Source: Methanobacterium sp. (GTDB taxonomy: Archaea > Methanobacteriota > Methanobacteria > Methanobacteriales > Methanobacteriaceae). From it: a DNA stretch of 13,515 nt. Below, in pieces: positions 1 through 7,449 of the stretch. A model generated the notes under the pieces. It was not told the origin of the DNA. It worked only from the letters and a program-made list of their open reading frames with translations, and searched no databases. The translations under genes were made by a program, and so were the position numbers. The DNA is taken from assembly GCA_019084405.1 (NCBI GenBank), contig JAHRFX010000091.1, forward strand, positions 1 to 13,515. The letters are read 5' to 3'. Numbering within the stretch: the stretch's first letter is position 1; the number at the start of each line of letters is the position of its first letter.

Positions 1-174
1 AATTTCGCAAAAATCCAAAAGAAAACAGAAACAAAGACATAATTAAATATATAAACAAATAAGACGATAAATACCAAGTATAAATGAATCCCAAAAACAT
101 TTAAAAACCATAATTACAAAAACACTTTACGAAGTACTGATAATAATAATACTGCTATGTTAATATGTGTCTAT
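1..174. other. AT-rich non-coding flank downstream of the UPF0146 gene
   Basis: No convincing coding region is visible on either strand. The stretch is strongly A-rich on the plus strand, so a minus-strand transcript leaving the UPF0146 gene would run through several T-runs (for example opposite 94-98 and 117-122). T-runs of this kind are typical of archaeal intrinsic termination. Read on the minus strand, 43-55 is a TATA-like TTTATATATTTAA that could serve a gene lying left of the window. Both readings are inferences from base composition. No tRNA or repeat was recognised. Confidence 0.5.
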
Positions 175-558
175 TTACGGATAAATATAAAAAAAAGCTT
201 TATTGTAATTAACTAACCTCATTTTTTTACTGGTAAGGATATCCTCATTTGTCAGTGGTTTTATTATTAGAATAGCTCCTGTTTTATCAGATATATCCAT
301 TAAAGGCTGGTGTAATTCGCCAGGTGGTCGTATAGAATATATTAATCTGGCATTTTTATATAGATTCTTTTGGGGTTTGGTTATGTCATCCTCCACCACA
401 CCCTGATGGGAAGGTTTAATATCAGTTAAAATAATAATTATTTTATAATGTTCTTTCAAGTAATTGGAAACCTGATTAAATTTCCCCACCCCCACTTCCA
501 CTACTTTATCAGAGGGTGAGCATTTATTTGCTATGTAAACTGCAAAATCTTTCCACAC
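175..558 (-). CDS. UPF0146 family protein (Rossmann-like, function unknown)
   Basis: A 127-residue protein of the archaeal UPF0146 family, whose biochemical role is not established. Residues 19-25 read VVEVGVG, resembling motif I of SAM-binding Rossmann methyltransferases. They are followed by a hydrophobic strand ending in TDIKP (about residues 45-49), where an acidic residue would contact ribose, and then by EDDITKP. The protein is short and has no obvious catalytic motif, so it may be a minimal nucleotide-binding fold rather than an active methyltransferase. The start is GTG at 558-556, chosen because GGTGA (563-567, minus) lies 4 nt upstream and because the protein then begins MWKDFA, which I recall as usual for the family. 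It diverges from the acetyltransferase gene with only 18 bp between start codons. Family assignment is confident; function is not. Confidence 0.85.
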   Translation of the reverse strand: MWKDFAVYIANKCSPSDKVVEVGVGKFNQVSNYLKEHYKIIIILTDIKPSHQGVVEDDITKPQKNLYKNARLIYSIRPPGELHQPLMDISDKTGAILIIKPLTNEDILTSKKMRLVNYNKAFFYIYP

Positions 559-559
559 G

Positions 560-575
560 ATATCACCGGAGATAT
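560..575. promoter_or_regulatory. Imperfect dyad carrying both divergent ribosome binding sites
   Basis: The 18-bp gap between the divergent starts contains a 16-nt dyad, ATATC-A-CC / GG-A-GATAT, with a single mismatched pair (565/570). The left half includes the GGTGA Shine-Dalgarno of the minus-strand UPF0146 gene (563-567). The right half holds GGAG (568-571), 5 nt before the plus-strand ATG at 577. Both ribosome sites therefore sit in one small palindrome, and neither gene has room for its own promoter in the gap. Each promoter must lie inside the opposite coding region. A weak TATA-like TTTATTT at 523-529 could serve the plus-strand gene. Any regulatory role for the dyad is inference. 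Confidence 0.55.
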
Positions 576-576
576 A

Positions 577-1011
577 ATGATAATAAGGGAATTTAGAATT
601 CCAGACCTTAAAAGGATTTTAGAAATTGAAGAAATGTGTTTTGATGATCCTTATCCACCAAGTATACTCAAAGACCTATATAATTTGGGGGCGGGATTCC
701 TGGTTGCCCAGCAAGATAATATAATACATGGTTATATTATATTCTGGATTAGGTTTGAAGATGAGGGACATATTATTTCTCTGGCAGCGGATAAGAATCA
801 CCGCAGAAAACAGGTCGGAAGTCAACTGGTGTATATGGCCCAGGATATATTTAATAACTATGGATTGAAAAATATAAAATTAGAGGTAAGGGCTGAAAAT
901 AAAGAGGCTCGAAATTTTTATCAAAGTATGGGATTTAATGAAGAGAAAGTAATTACTGCTTATTATGAAGATGGAGAAAATGCAATAGTAATGAATAAAA
1001 ATCTCAAATAG
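577..1011 (+). CDS. rimI: GNAT N-acetyltransferase, RimI type
   Basis: A 144-residue GNAT-fold acetyltransferase, a typical length for RimI. In this family acetyl-CoA donates an acetyl group to the N-terminal residue of a protein; in bacteria the target is ribosomal protein S18, and archaeal relatives acetylate a broader range of N termini. The N-terminal part (MIIREFRIPDL...ILEIEEMCF) matches the usual RimI opening. The acetyl-CoA pyrophosphate loop is at residues 76-82 (RRKQVGS), with the conserved glycine at 81. The C-terminal signature ENKEARNFYQSMGF follows at about residues 107-120. The ATG start is supported by GGAG 5 nt upstream. The gene is followed 94 bp later by carA on the same strand, so read-through is possible. 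The fold is certain; the exact protein substrate cannot be read from sequence. Confidence 0.88.
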   Translation: MIIREFRIPDLKRILEIEEMCFDDPYPPSILKDLYNLGAGFLVAQQDNIIHGYIIFWIRFEDEGHIISLAADKNHRRKQVGSQLVYMAQDIFNNYGLKNIKLEVRAENKEARNFYQSMGFNEEKVITAYYEDGENAIVMNKNLK

Positions 1012-1096
1012 TAAATTTAGTTCGCAGAATACGGAATAACTATCTAATCTGAAAAATCTACTTAAATGATTTTAAACCAACTAAATTAAAATTAAT

Positions 1097-1101
1097 GGTG
1101 A
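1097..1101 (+). promoter_or_regulatory. Shine-Dalgarno of carA
   Basis: GGTGA lies 4 nt before the ATG at 1106 and fixes the carA start. It matches the anti-Shine-Dalgarno of archaeal 16S rRNA. The preceding 1012-1096 stretch is AT-rich; CTTAAATG at 1061-1068 is the best but weak TATA candidate. Confidence 0.6.
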
Positions 1102-1105
1102 TTAA

Positions 1106-2188
1106 ATGGCAAAAGAAGCAAAAATTGCTTTAGAAGATGGTACAATACTTAAAGGAGAAGGTTTTGGTTTTGAAACTGTTAAAACTGGTGAAGTAGTTTT
1201 TTCCACTGGAATGACAGGGTATGTTGAATCTTTAACTGATCCTTCTTTCAAGGGTCAAATTTTAATGAATACTTACCCCTTACAGGGTAATTATGGAATA
1301 AATAAACAGTGGTATCAATCCGATGGAATTAAAGCTGAAGGATTTGTGGTAAGAGAGCAATGTGTTCACCCTTCCCACATGCTTTCTGAGAAAGGATTAT
1401 CTGACTTTTTAAAAGAATATGAAATTCCCGGAATAAGTGGGATTGACACCCGTTATTTAACCATTAAAATCAGAGAACATGGAGCTATGAAGGGAGCAAT
1501 CAGTACCGAGGAAATTGAAGACGAAGAACTTCTTCAAATGGCTAAAGCCCAGCCCAGTATTGTGGACATGGACCTGGTAGATAAGGTCTGTGTTCGCGAA
1601 CCTAAAATACTGGGGGAAGATTTTAATAAAAAAATGATTATTGTGGATTGCGGTATAAAAAATAATAGTATTAAAGCCCTGCTTGATCGAGAAGTAGGAG
1701 TAGTGGTTTTACCATATGATGCGGACCCTGCAGATATTATGGACTATGATCCTGATGCAGTTTTAATTTCGAGCGGACCCGGTGATCCTAATCGCGTTAC
1801 AGAATCTATAAGTACGGTAAAAAAACTCTCAGAACGATTACCTATCTTTGGGATTTGCTTTGGGCTACAGATAATATCTCTGGCATTTGGGGCAAAAATT
1901 TATAAAATGAAGTTTGGGCACCGGGGAGTTAATCAACCGGTTAAAGATTTAATTACTGGAAAAGTTTCTATTACTTCTCAAAACCATGGTTTTGCAGTGG
2001 ATCCTGATTCAGTTAAGAATCAGCCCATGGAAATAACTCAAATAAACCTTAATGACGGGACTCCTGAAGCAATAAATCATAATGAATTACCAATATTCGC
2101 GGTTCAGTATCACCCTGAAGCAGGACCTGGACCTAATGACACTAAATATATTTTTGATAGCTTCATAAAAATAATGAAAGAATATTAG
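1106..2188 (+). CDS. carA: Carbamoyl-phosphate synthase small (glutaminase) subunit
   Basis: The 360-residue glutamine amidotransferase subunit of carbamoyl-phosphate synthetase. It hydrolyses glutamine and channels ammonia to CarB, feeding the pyrimidine and arginine pathways in the cytoplasm. The N-terminal CarA domain (about residues 1-150) contains the family signature GEVVFSTGMTGYVESLTDPS. The C-terminal class I amidotransferase domain (about 175-360) has the oxyanion-strand SSGPGDP, the nucleophile Cys251 in GICFGLQ, and the catalytic pair His336 and Glu338 in YHPE. The nucleophile elbow reads CFGLQ where the bacterial enzyme has CLGHQ. That position varies among class I amidotransferases and the triad is intact, so activity is expected. 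Length is normal for archaeal CarA. The gene lies 74 bp upstream of carB and is clearly co-oriented with it. Confidence 0.97.
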   Translation: MAKEAKIALEDGTILKGEGFGFETVKTGEVVFSTGMTGYVESLTDPSFKGQILMNTYPLQGNYGINKQWYQSDGIKAEGFVVREQCVHPSHMLSEKGLSDFLKEYEIPGISGIDTRYLTIKIREHGAMKGAISTEEIEDEELLQMAKAQPSIVDMDLVDKVCVREPKILGEDFNKKMIIVDCGIKNNSIKALLDREVGVVVLPYDADPADIMDYDPDAVLISSGPGDPNRVTESISTVKKLSERLPIFGICFGLQIISLAFGAKIYKMKFGHRGVNQPVKDLITGKVSITSQNHGFAVDPDSVKNQPMEITQINLNDGTPEAINHNELPIFAVQYHPEAGPGPNDTKYIFDSFIKIMKEY

Positions 2189-2262
2189 GCAACCAATCTA
2201 ATGAAAATTTAAATTATCATAATAAAAAATTATTCTTAAAAAGAAAAAAACGGGGATTATTA

Positions 2263-5200
2263 ATGCCAAAGGATCAGACTATAAAAAAAGTACTCATAAT
2301 AGGATCAGGACCTATACAAATAGGGCAGGCGGCAGAATTTGATTATTCTGGATCTCAAGCTTGTAAATCACTACAAGATGAAGGAATAGAGACAGTTCTG
2401 GTAAATAGTAACCCTGCCACCATTCAAACCGATATTGATATGGCAGACCGGGTTTATGTAGAACCATTAACCCCGGAAATCGTGGCAAAAATCATTGAAA
2501 AGGAAAAACCCGATGCAATATTGCCGACTATGGGGGGACAGACCGGACTGAATGTTGCCACTGGACTGGAAGAAATAGGTGCCCTTAAAGGATTAAAAGT
2601 TATTGGATCAAGTATAGAAACTATAAGAAATGTTGAAGACCGTAATCTTTTTGATAGATTTATGAAAAAACTCCATGAACCGGTACCAAAAGGTAAAGCA
2701 GTTGAATCTGTGGAAGAAGCAATAAATGTTGTTGAAGAAGTTGGCTATCCTGTTATTGTACGGCCGGCATTTACTTTAGGAGGTACTGGTGGAGGTGTGG
2801 CCTATAATGAAACTGAACTCAGGGAAATTGCCAACCATGGATTGGATATGAGTTTAATAAATCAGGTACTCATTGACCAGTCGGTTCTGGGATGGAAAGA
2901 ATTTGAATACGAGGTCATGCGGGACAAAAATGATACCTGTATCATAGTATGTAATATGGAAAATATTGATCCCATGGGAATTCACACGGGAGAGAGTATT
3001 GTAGTGGCTCCTTCACAAACTCTAAGTGATCTGGATAATCAAAAACTACGGGATGCGTCTTTAAAGATCATAAGGGCTTTAAATATCCAGGGTGGTTGCA
3101 ATATCCAGTTTGCAGTTAATCCTGATACCGGAGAATACAAGGTTATTGAAGTTAATCCCCGGGTGAGTAGGAGCAGTGCCCTGGCTTCCAAGGCAACAGG
3201 ATATTCTATTGCCAAGATTTCTGCTAAAATTTCCATTGGAATGACCCTGGATGAAATTCAAAATGACATAACTAAAGAAACCCCGGCATCATTTGAACCT
3301 GCACTGGATTATGTGGTGGCCAAAATACCCCGTTGGCCCTTTGATAAATTTAAAGGGATAAGTAAAGAGATAGGGGTGCAGATGAAATCCACCGGTGAGG
3401 TGATGGCCATAGGTCGCACCATAGAGCAGGCACTACATAAAGCCATCCGATCTCTGGATACTGGTCGCTATGGATTTGAAGATGTTTCATTTACTAAAGA
3501 TCAGCTGGCTCACCCCACTGATGAAAGACTATTTCAGGTTTATACTGCCTTGAAGCAGGGAATCACAGTGGATGAAATTCACCAGATCACCCTTATTGAC
3601 AAATTTTTCCTTTATAAATTAATGAATATCCTGGAATTAGAAAATGAAATCGCATCTAAATCCATTCTTGACCCTGAAATGCTGCTAAAAGCTAAAAAGA
3701 TGGGTTTTTCAGATAAAATAATATCAGAAATCTGGAATATTGACGAGAAAGAAGTAAGAAACTTAAGAAATGAAAAGGGTATTATACCTACATTTAAAAT
3801 GGTAGATACTTGTGCTGCTGAATTTGAAGCCAAAACACCTTATTATTATGGTACCTACGGTCTGGAAGATGAAGTCGATGTTTCTTCCAATAAAAAAGTT
3901 ATTATACTGGGGGCCGGACCAATCAGGATTGGCCAGGGTATAGAATTTGATTACTGCTGTGTCCATGCTGCCATGGCTTTAAAAGAACAGGGTATTGAAA
4001 CCATCATAATCAACAATAATCCTGAAACAGTGAGTACAGACTATGATATATCCAGCAAACTTTATTTTGAACCATTAACTCTGGAAGACGTCCTGAACAT
4101 TGTGGATAAAGAAAAACCAGAGGGAGTGGTGGTGCAGTTCGGGGGACAAACATCCATTAACCTGGCGGTTCCTCTGGCTCAAGAAGGTGTTAAAATAATG
4201 GGAACCCCCCATGAAAGTATAGATAAGGTTGAAGATAGAGAAAGATTCTCTCAGGTGCTTGAAAAACTTGAAATTCCCCAGGCAGCATACGGAATTGCAA
4301 AATCATTTGAAGATGCCCGAAAAGTAGCAGAAAAAATCGGATTTCCGGTACTGGTCCGGCCTTCTTATGTCCTGGGTGGAAGAGCCATGCAGATAGTCTA
4401 TGATGATGACGAACTGAGGGAATATATGGAAGAAGCAGTTAGAGTTTCTCCAGAACACCCCATACTTGTTGATAAGTTCCTGCAGGATGCCATCGAAGTG
4501 GACGTGGATGCCCTTTGTGATGGAGAAGAAGTATTTATAGGAGGAATAATGGAGCACATCGAGGAGGCAGGAGTCCACTCTGGAGATTCTGCCTGTGTAA
4601 TACCTCCTCAAACTATTCCGAAAGAAGTTTTAAATGATATAAAAGATTTCACCACTAACCTGGCCCTGGAACTGGGAGTGGTGGGCTTAATGAATATACA
4701 GTATGCAGTTAAACTTGATGAAGAACCCAAACTATATATTCTGGAGGCTAATCCCCGAGCCAGCCGAACAGTTCCATTTGTTAGTAAGGTAGTTGGGGTT
4801 CCATTGGCAAAAATAGCAGCCATGCTTATGATGGGTCATAAATTAAAAGACTATGGTCTTAAAGACCAGATAGAAATTGATCACGTGGCAGTAAAAGAAT
4901 CTGTATTTCCATTTATTAAGTTACCGGAATCAGATTCAGTCTTAGGTCCTGAAATGAAATCCACCGGGGAGAGCATGGGAATAGATGTAAATTTCGGACT
5001 CTCCTATTATAAATCCCAGCTTTCAGCTAATATGGATCTCCCGACTACCGGTAAAATATTCATAAGTGTTCGGGATGCAGATAAGGATAAAATCACAGAC
5101 ATTGTAAAAAAAGCCGATGAACTGGGTTTTGAAATAGTGGCCACCCGTGGAACTGCTCGAGCAGTAGAAGATGAACTTGAACTTGAGATTATACGAAAAG

Positions 5201-5448
5201 TAAGTCAGGGTTCACCTAACATCCAGGATGCAATTAACAATGGCGAGATTGGACTGATAATCAACACCCCTTCGGGCAAGCAATCTGCAGATGATGGATA
5301 TTTAATCCGAAGAATGGCCATAGAATTGGGAATTCCCTATATAACTACTCTAGCCGGAGCTCGTGCGGCTTTAAATGCTATAGGTGAAGTTAAAAACGGT
5401 AAAATTACTGTAAGATCTCTTAATGAGTACATAACCTATAAAATTTAG
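2263..5448 (+). CDS. carB: Carbamoyl-phosphate synthase large subunit, unsplit
   Basis: A 1061-residue CarB, close to the bacterial length of about 1070. It makes carbamoyl phosphate from bicarbonate, two ATP and ammonia delivered by CarA. Two homologous ATP-grasp halves are visible. The first begins KVLIIGSGPIQIGQAAEFDYS near residue 10 (carboxyphosphate synthesis). The second begins KKVIILGAGPIRIGQGIEFDY near residue 545 (carbamate phosphorylation). Between them, about 400-545, is the helical oligomerisation domain. From about 930 a methylglyoxal-synthase-like allosteric domain begins (GKIFISVRDADK) and includes NTPSGK and the closing arginine-rich helix. The frame is open throughout with no frameshift. 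Some methanogens, such as Methanocaldococcus jannaschii, carry carB as two genes; here it is one. The start is the ATG after GGGGATTATTA, a weak Shine-Dalgarno match. The gene ends before a strong terminator. Confidence 0.98.
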   Translation: MPKDQTIKKVLIIGSGPIQIGQAAEFDYSGSQACKSLQDEGIETVLVNSNPATIQTDIDMADRVYVEPLTPEIVAKIIEKEKPDAILPTMGGQTGLNVATGLEEIGALKGLKVIGSSIETIRNVEDRNLFDRFMKKLHEPVPKGKAVESVEEAINVVEEVGYPVIVRPAFTLGGTGGGVAYNETELREIANHGLDMSLINQVLIDQSVLGWKEFEYEVMRDKNDTCIIVCNMENIDPMGIHTGESIVVAPSQTLSDLDNQKLRDASLKIIRALNIQGGCNIQFAVNPDTGEYKVIEVNPRVSRSSALASKATGYSIAKISAKISIGMTLDEIQNDITKETPASFEPALDYVVAKIPRWPFDKFKGISKEIGVQMKSTGEVMAIGRTIEQALHKAIRSLDTGRYGFEDVSFTKDQLAHPTDERLFQVYTALKQGITVDEIHQITLIDKFFLYKLMNILELENEIASKSILDPEMLLKAKKMGFSDKIISEIWNIDEKEVRNLRNEKGIIPTFKMVDTCAAEFEAKTPYYYGTYGLEDEVDVSSNKKVIILGAGPIRIGQGIEFDYCCVHAAMALKEQGIETIIINNNPETVSTDYDISSKLYFEPLTLEDVLNIVDKEKPEGVVVQFGGQTSINLAVPLAQEGVKIMGTPHESIDKVEDRERFSQVLEKLEIPQAAYGIAKSFEDARKVAEKIGFPVLVRPSYVLGGRAMQIVYDDDELREYMEEAVRVSPEHPILVDKFLQDAIEVDVDALCDGEEVFIGGIMEHIEEAGVHSGDSACVIPPQTIPKEVLNDIKDFTTNLALELGVVGLMNIQYAVKLDEEPKLYILEANPRASRTVPFVSKVVGVPLAKIAAMLMMGHKLKDYGLKDQIEIDHVAVKESVFPFIKLPESDSVLGPEMKSTGESMGIDVNFGLSYYKSQLSANMDLPTTGKIFISVRDADKDKITDIVKKADELGFEIVATRGTARAVEDELELEIIRKVSQGSPNIQDAINNGEIGLIINTPSGKQSADDGYLIRRMAIELGIPYITTLAGARAALNAIGEVKNGKITVRSLNEYITYKI

Positions 5449-5468
5449 ATTAAATTTCTTTATAAAAG

Positions 5469-5503
5469 CACCATTAAGTTCCTGGTGATTTTTTCTTTTT
5501 TTT
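5469..5503 (+). terminator. Hairpin plus poly-T terminator after carB
   Basis: A CACCA (5469-5473) / TGGTG (5483-5487) stem with a 9-nt loop is followed by A and then a T-rich run (5489-5503) broken by a single C. It lies 20 bp past the carB stop. The run of T alone would terminate in archaea. The right arm TGGTGAT (5483-5489) can also pair with ATCACCA at 5513-5519, giving a competing 7-bp stem around the T-run. The terminator call is well supported; any switching is speculative. Confidence 0.7.
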
Positions 5504-5545
5504 ATATATTTCATCACCATCTGAATTCCATGTCCAAAATATTTT

Positions 5546-5555
5546 TTTATATAAA
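5546..5555 (+). promoter_or_regulatory. Candidate TATA box for the secreted PKD protein gene
   Basis: TTTATATAAA lies about 100 bp before the ATG at 5653, downstream of the carB terminator. With archaeal spacing, transcription would start near 5577 and give a leader of roughly 75 nt. The remaining part of the gap (5578-5640) is AT-rich with no recognised structure. A second, weaker TATA-like element, GGTATATAG, occurs at 5592-5600. Confidence 0.4.
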
Positions 5556-5652
5556 TGGAGGAGAATAACCAATACTCACATTAATTTATTAGGTATATAG
5601 TCAAATATTATTGATTAATTAATTTATTTGATTATCAGCCCGGTGTATTAAA

Positions 5653-7302
5653 ATGGATAATTCTCGAAAAATAAAAACTTTAATAATTTCTTTTACACTT
5701 ATACTGACGATTTTTGCGTCATCTATGGCTTTTAACATTTCCACCGCAGATGCACATATACTTATAATTGGTGATTCTTTTAATGACTATCCCCTTTCAT
5801 ATTCTGAGTCAACTAAACTTGCACAAACTCTAAAATCTAAAGGTTATGAAGTTTTAGAACTTTATAGGGAAAATGCAACCGCTAAAAATATTTTAAAGGG
5901 AATGTTCAATGCTGATGCCCTAATTTATGCAGGGCATGGCGGATATCAATCTGGGAATTATAATAATGCTGGTGGATCTGCTAAAGCTCCCTTTGCTATA
6001 GTCACTTCTGATTCTGATTATAAATGGATATGGGGGGTGGAGGATAAAATGAGGGAAGGATGGGATGGTGAATTATTTTATGCTCCATTTAAACCAGGTA
6101 TTCCGGTTATATTTCTCCATGCTTGCTTTTCAACGGGATGGGTAGAAAACTATGAAGTGGCCAATCCCATTGAAACCATATACAACTTTGCCAGTATGTT
6201 CACCGGTTCTGGAGCAAATTATTATGCTACGGCGTGGAATGGTGCAGAAATAATTTACGACTTTTTAAACGGTTCTGAAAACTTTAAAGAGGCCAATCTA
6301 CAAAACTGGGAAACAATAACCTGGAGCACTCTTTTTAATGGAACACTTATCTGGAAAAATGCAGGAGGATATGCTGCTTTTGTAGGGGATTGGAACGGGA
6401 CCTTTCCTACTGCAATAGAAACCACTCCCTATGATGAACCTGCTGCAGAAAATTGGTACAATGGGAAAAGGGTTAAAAGCTCCATTATATCTTCTTTTGA
6501 AGTAAGCAAAGGCCCTTATTACATTAACCAGAATATAAACTTTTTTGAAAAATCCCATGACACTTCTCATGCACTGATAAAATATATCTGGAACTGGGGT
6601 GATGGAAATATTCTTTATTCAGATACACCTCAAAACATTACCTATTCTTATAATGGCCCGGGAATTTTTGTGGTTAATCACACAGTTATAAATAATCAGA
6701 ACCAGAGTGCCAGCTATTCCAGGACTATTGAAGTTATAAATCGCAATCCGGTTGTTGATTTTAAGTTCAATGCTTCTAATCTTATTCCAGGAACTCCAAT
6801 TAATTTTGTATCCTCATCTTATGACCCTGATACGGGAGATACTATAAACTCTTTAAAATGGAATTTTGGTGACGGATCCAGTGGAAGCGGACCTTCCCTA
6901 ACCCATAGCTATAATAAAAGTGGAAACTACACGGTAACCCTCACGGCCACAGATAGTTTTGGAAAATCAAGTTCAAAATCTACTAAAATAACCATAAATC
7001 CCCTTAACGTAGTAAATACCCCTAAACCAGATCTAATAATAACCAGTTCCCGCAAATCAGGTCGTTATCTTTATGTCACCATCAAAAATCAGGGTTCAGC
7101 TATTGCTAAAAACTTCTACACCAGGGTATGGTATGGAAAGTCCTCCTCTAAAAACTATAAGAATATGTATACCTCCAGTCTGGCCCCCAGGGCTTCTGTA
7201 ACATTGAAAGTGCTTTATTCTTATAAAAATGGCAGTATAAAGGTTGATTTCTTCAATAAGGTATCTGAAAGTAATGAAAATAATAATCTTAGAAGCTTCT
7301 AA
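5653..7302 (+). CDS. Secreted His/Cys-dyad (clan CD peptidase-like) protein with two PKD domains and a CARDB-like domain
   Basis: A 549-residue extracellular protein. Residues 1-34 form a Sec signal peptide (positive SRKIK, a hydrophobic core at about 10-27, likely cleavage after ADA at 34). Residues 35-270 alternate hydrophobic strands with two telling motifs: LIYAGHGG, with His95-Gly96, and VIFLHACFSTG, with Cys158. This His-Gly then Ala-Cys pattern, each after a hydrophobic strand, is the signature layout of clan CD cysteine peptidases such as gingipains and caspases. PKD domain 1 spans about 278-360 (WNWGDG near 313) and PKD domain 2 about 362-452 (WNFGDG near 404). A CARDB-like domain follows (about 458-549), ending in the typical ESNENNN. 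No C-terminal membrane anchor or sorting signal is seen. ATG follows GGTG at 5642-5645. Domain architecture is firm; peptidase activity is inferred from motifs only, and a non-catalytic adhesin is an alternative. Confidence 0.8.
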   Translation: MDNSRKIKTLIISFTLILTIFASSMAFNISTADAHILIIGDSFNDYPLSYSESTKLAQTLKSKGYEVLELYRENATAKNILKGMFNADALIYAGHGGYQSGNYNNAGGSAKAPFAIVTSDSDYKWIWGVEDKMREGWDGELFYAPFKPGIPVIFLHACFSTGWVENYEVANPIETIYNFASMFTGSGANYYATAWNGAEIIYDFLNGSENFKEANLQNWETITWSTLFNGTLIWKNAGGYAAFVGDWNGTFPTAIETTPYDEPAAENWYNGKRVKSSIISSFEVSKGPYYINQNINFFEKSHDTSHALIKYIWNWGDGNILYSDTPQNITYSYNGPGIFVVNHTVINNQNQSASYSRTIEVINRNPVVDFKFNASNLIPGTPINFVSSSYDPDTGDTINSLKWNFGDGSSGSGPSLTHSYNKSGNYTVTLTATDSFGKSSSKSTKITINPLNVVNTPKPDLIITSSRKSGRYLYVTIKNQGSAIAKNFYTRVWYGKSSSKNYKNMYTSSLAPRASVTLKVLYSYKNGSIKVDFFNKVSESNENNNLRSF

Positions 7303-7319
7303 TTAATACCGGGTATTAA
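7303..7319. repeat. Perfect 8-bp palindrome directly after the PKD gene stop
   Basis: TTAATACC-G-GGTATTAA is a perfect inverted repeat with a 1-nt centre, starting at the base after the stop codon. As RNA the tight loop makes a poor hairpin unless the inner pairs open, and no T-run follows directly. It may be a protein-binding dyad or a weak 3' end structure. Function is not known. Confidence 0.4.
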
Positions 7320-7387
7320 ACCCTGAAATATTTATATTTTAAAAAATCAAACTGAAACATATTTGTAAGATCTGGTATCCCCCCGGG

Positions 7388-7395
7388 TTTATAAT
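7388..7395 (+). promoter_or_regulatory. Candidate TATA box of the amidohydrolase-uspA unit
   Basis: TTTATAAT lies 55 bp before the ATG at 7450. Archaeal spacing puts the transcription start near 7418, giving a leader of about 32 nt that includes the GGTGA at 7442-7446. It is the only good TATA-like element in the 147-bp gap. Confidence 0.45.
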
Positions 7396-7412
7396 GGTCT
7401 GCACTCGATATG

Positions 7413-7426
7413 TAATCAAATGATTA
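7413..7426. promoter_or_regulatory. Dyad overlapping the predicted start of transcription (possible operator)
   Basis: TAATCA-AA-TGATTA is a perfect 6-bp-arm inverted repeat. It is centred about 28 bp downstream of the candidate TATA box, over the predicted transcription start. A dyad there would suit a dimeric repressor. It is AT-rich, so chance occurrence is possible; the role is inference. Confidence 0.3.
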
Positions 7427-7449
7427 GAATCTATTAAATTTGGTGAATT

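Noticed and set aside
138..151. Short TAA-type simple repeat in the left flank
   Set aside because: Only about four units in very AT-rich DNA; expected by chance and with no flanking structure.
1856..1870. CarA nucleophile elbow reads CFGLQ instead of the bacterial CLGHQ, suggesting loss of glutaminase activity
   Set aside because: The residue after the glycine varies in active class I amidotransferases, and Cys251, His336 and Glu338 are all present.
4303..4611. 102-codon minus-strand open frame inside carB
   Set aside because: It is antisense to the second ATP-grasp half of CarB, which is highly conserved; there is no independent support.
5555..5584. Nine-codon open frame (ATG GAG GAG ...) just after the TATA-like box upstream of the PKD gene, as a leader peptide
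   Set aside because: It would begin before the predicted transcription start, has no ribosome site, and no regulatory codon run is visible.
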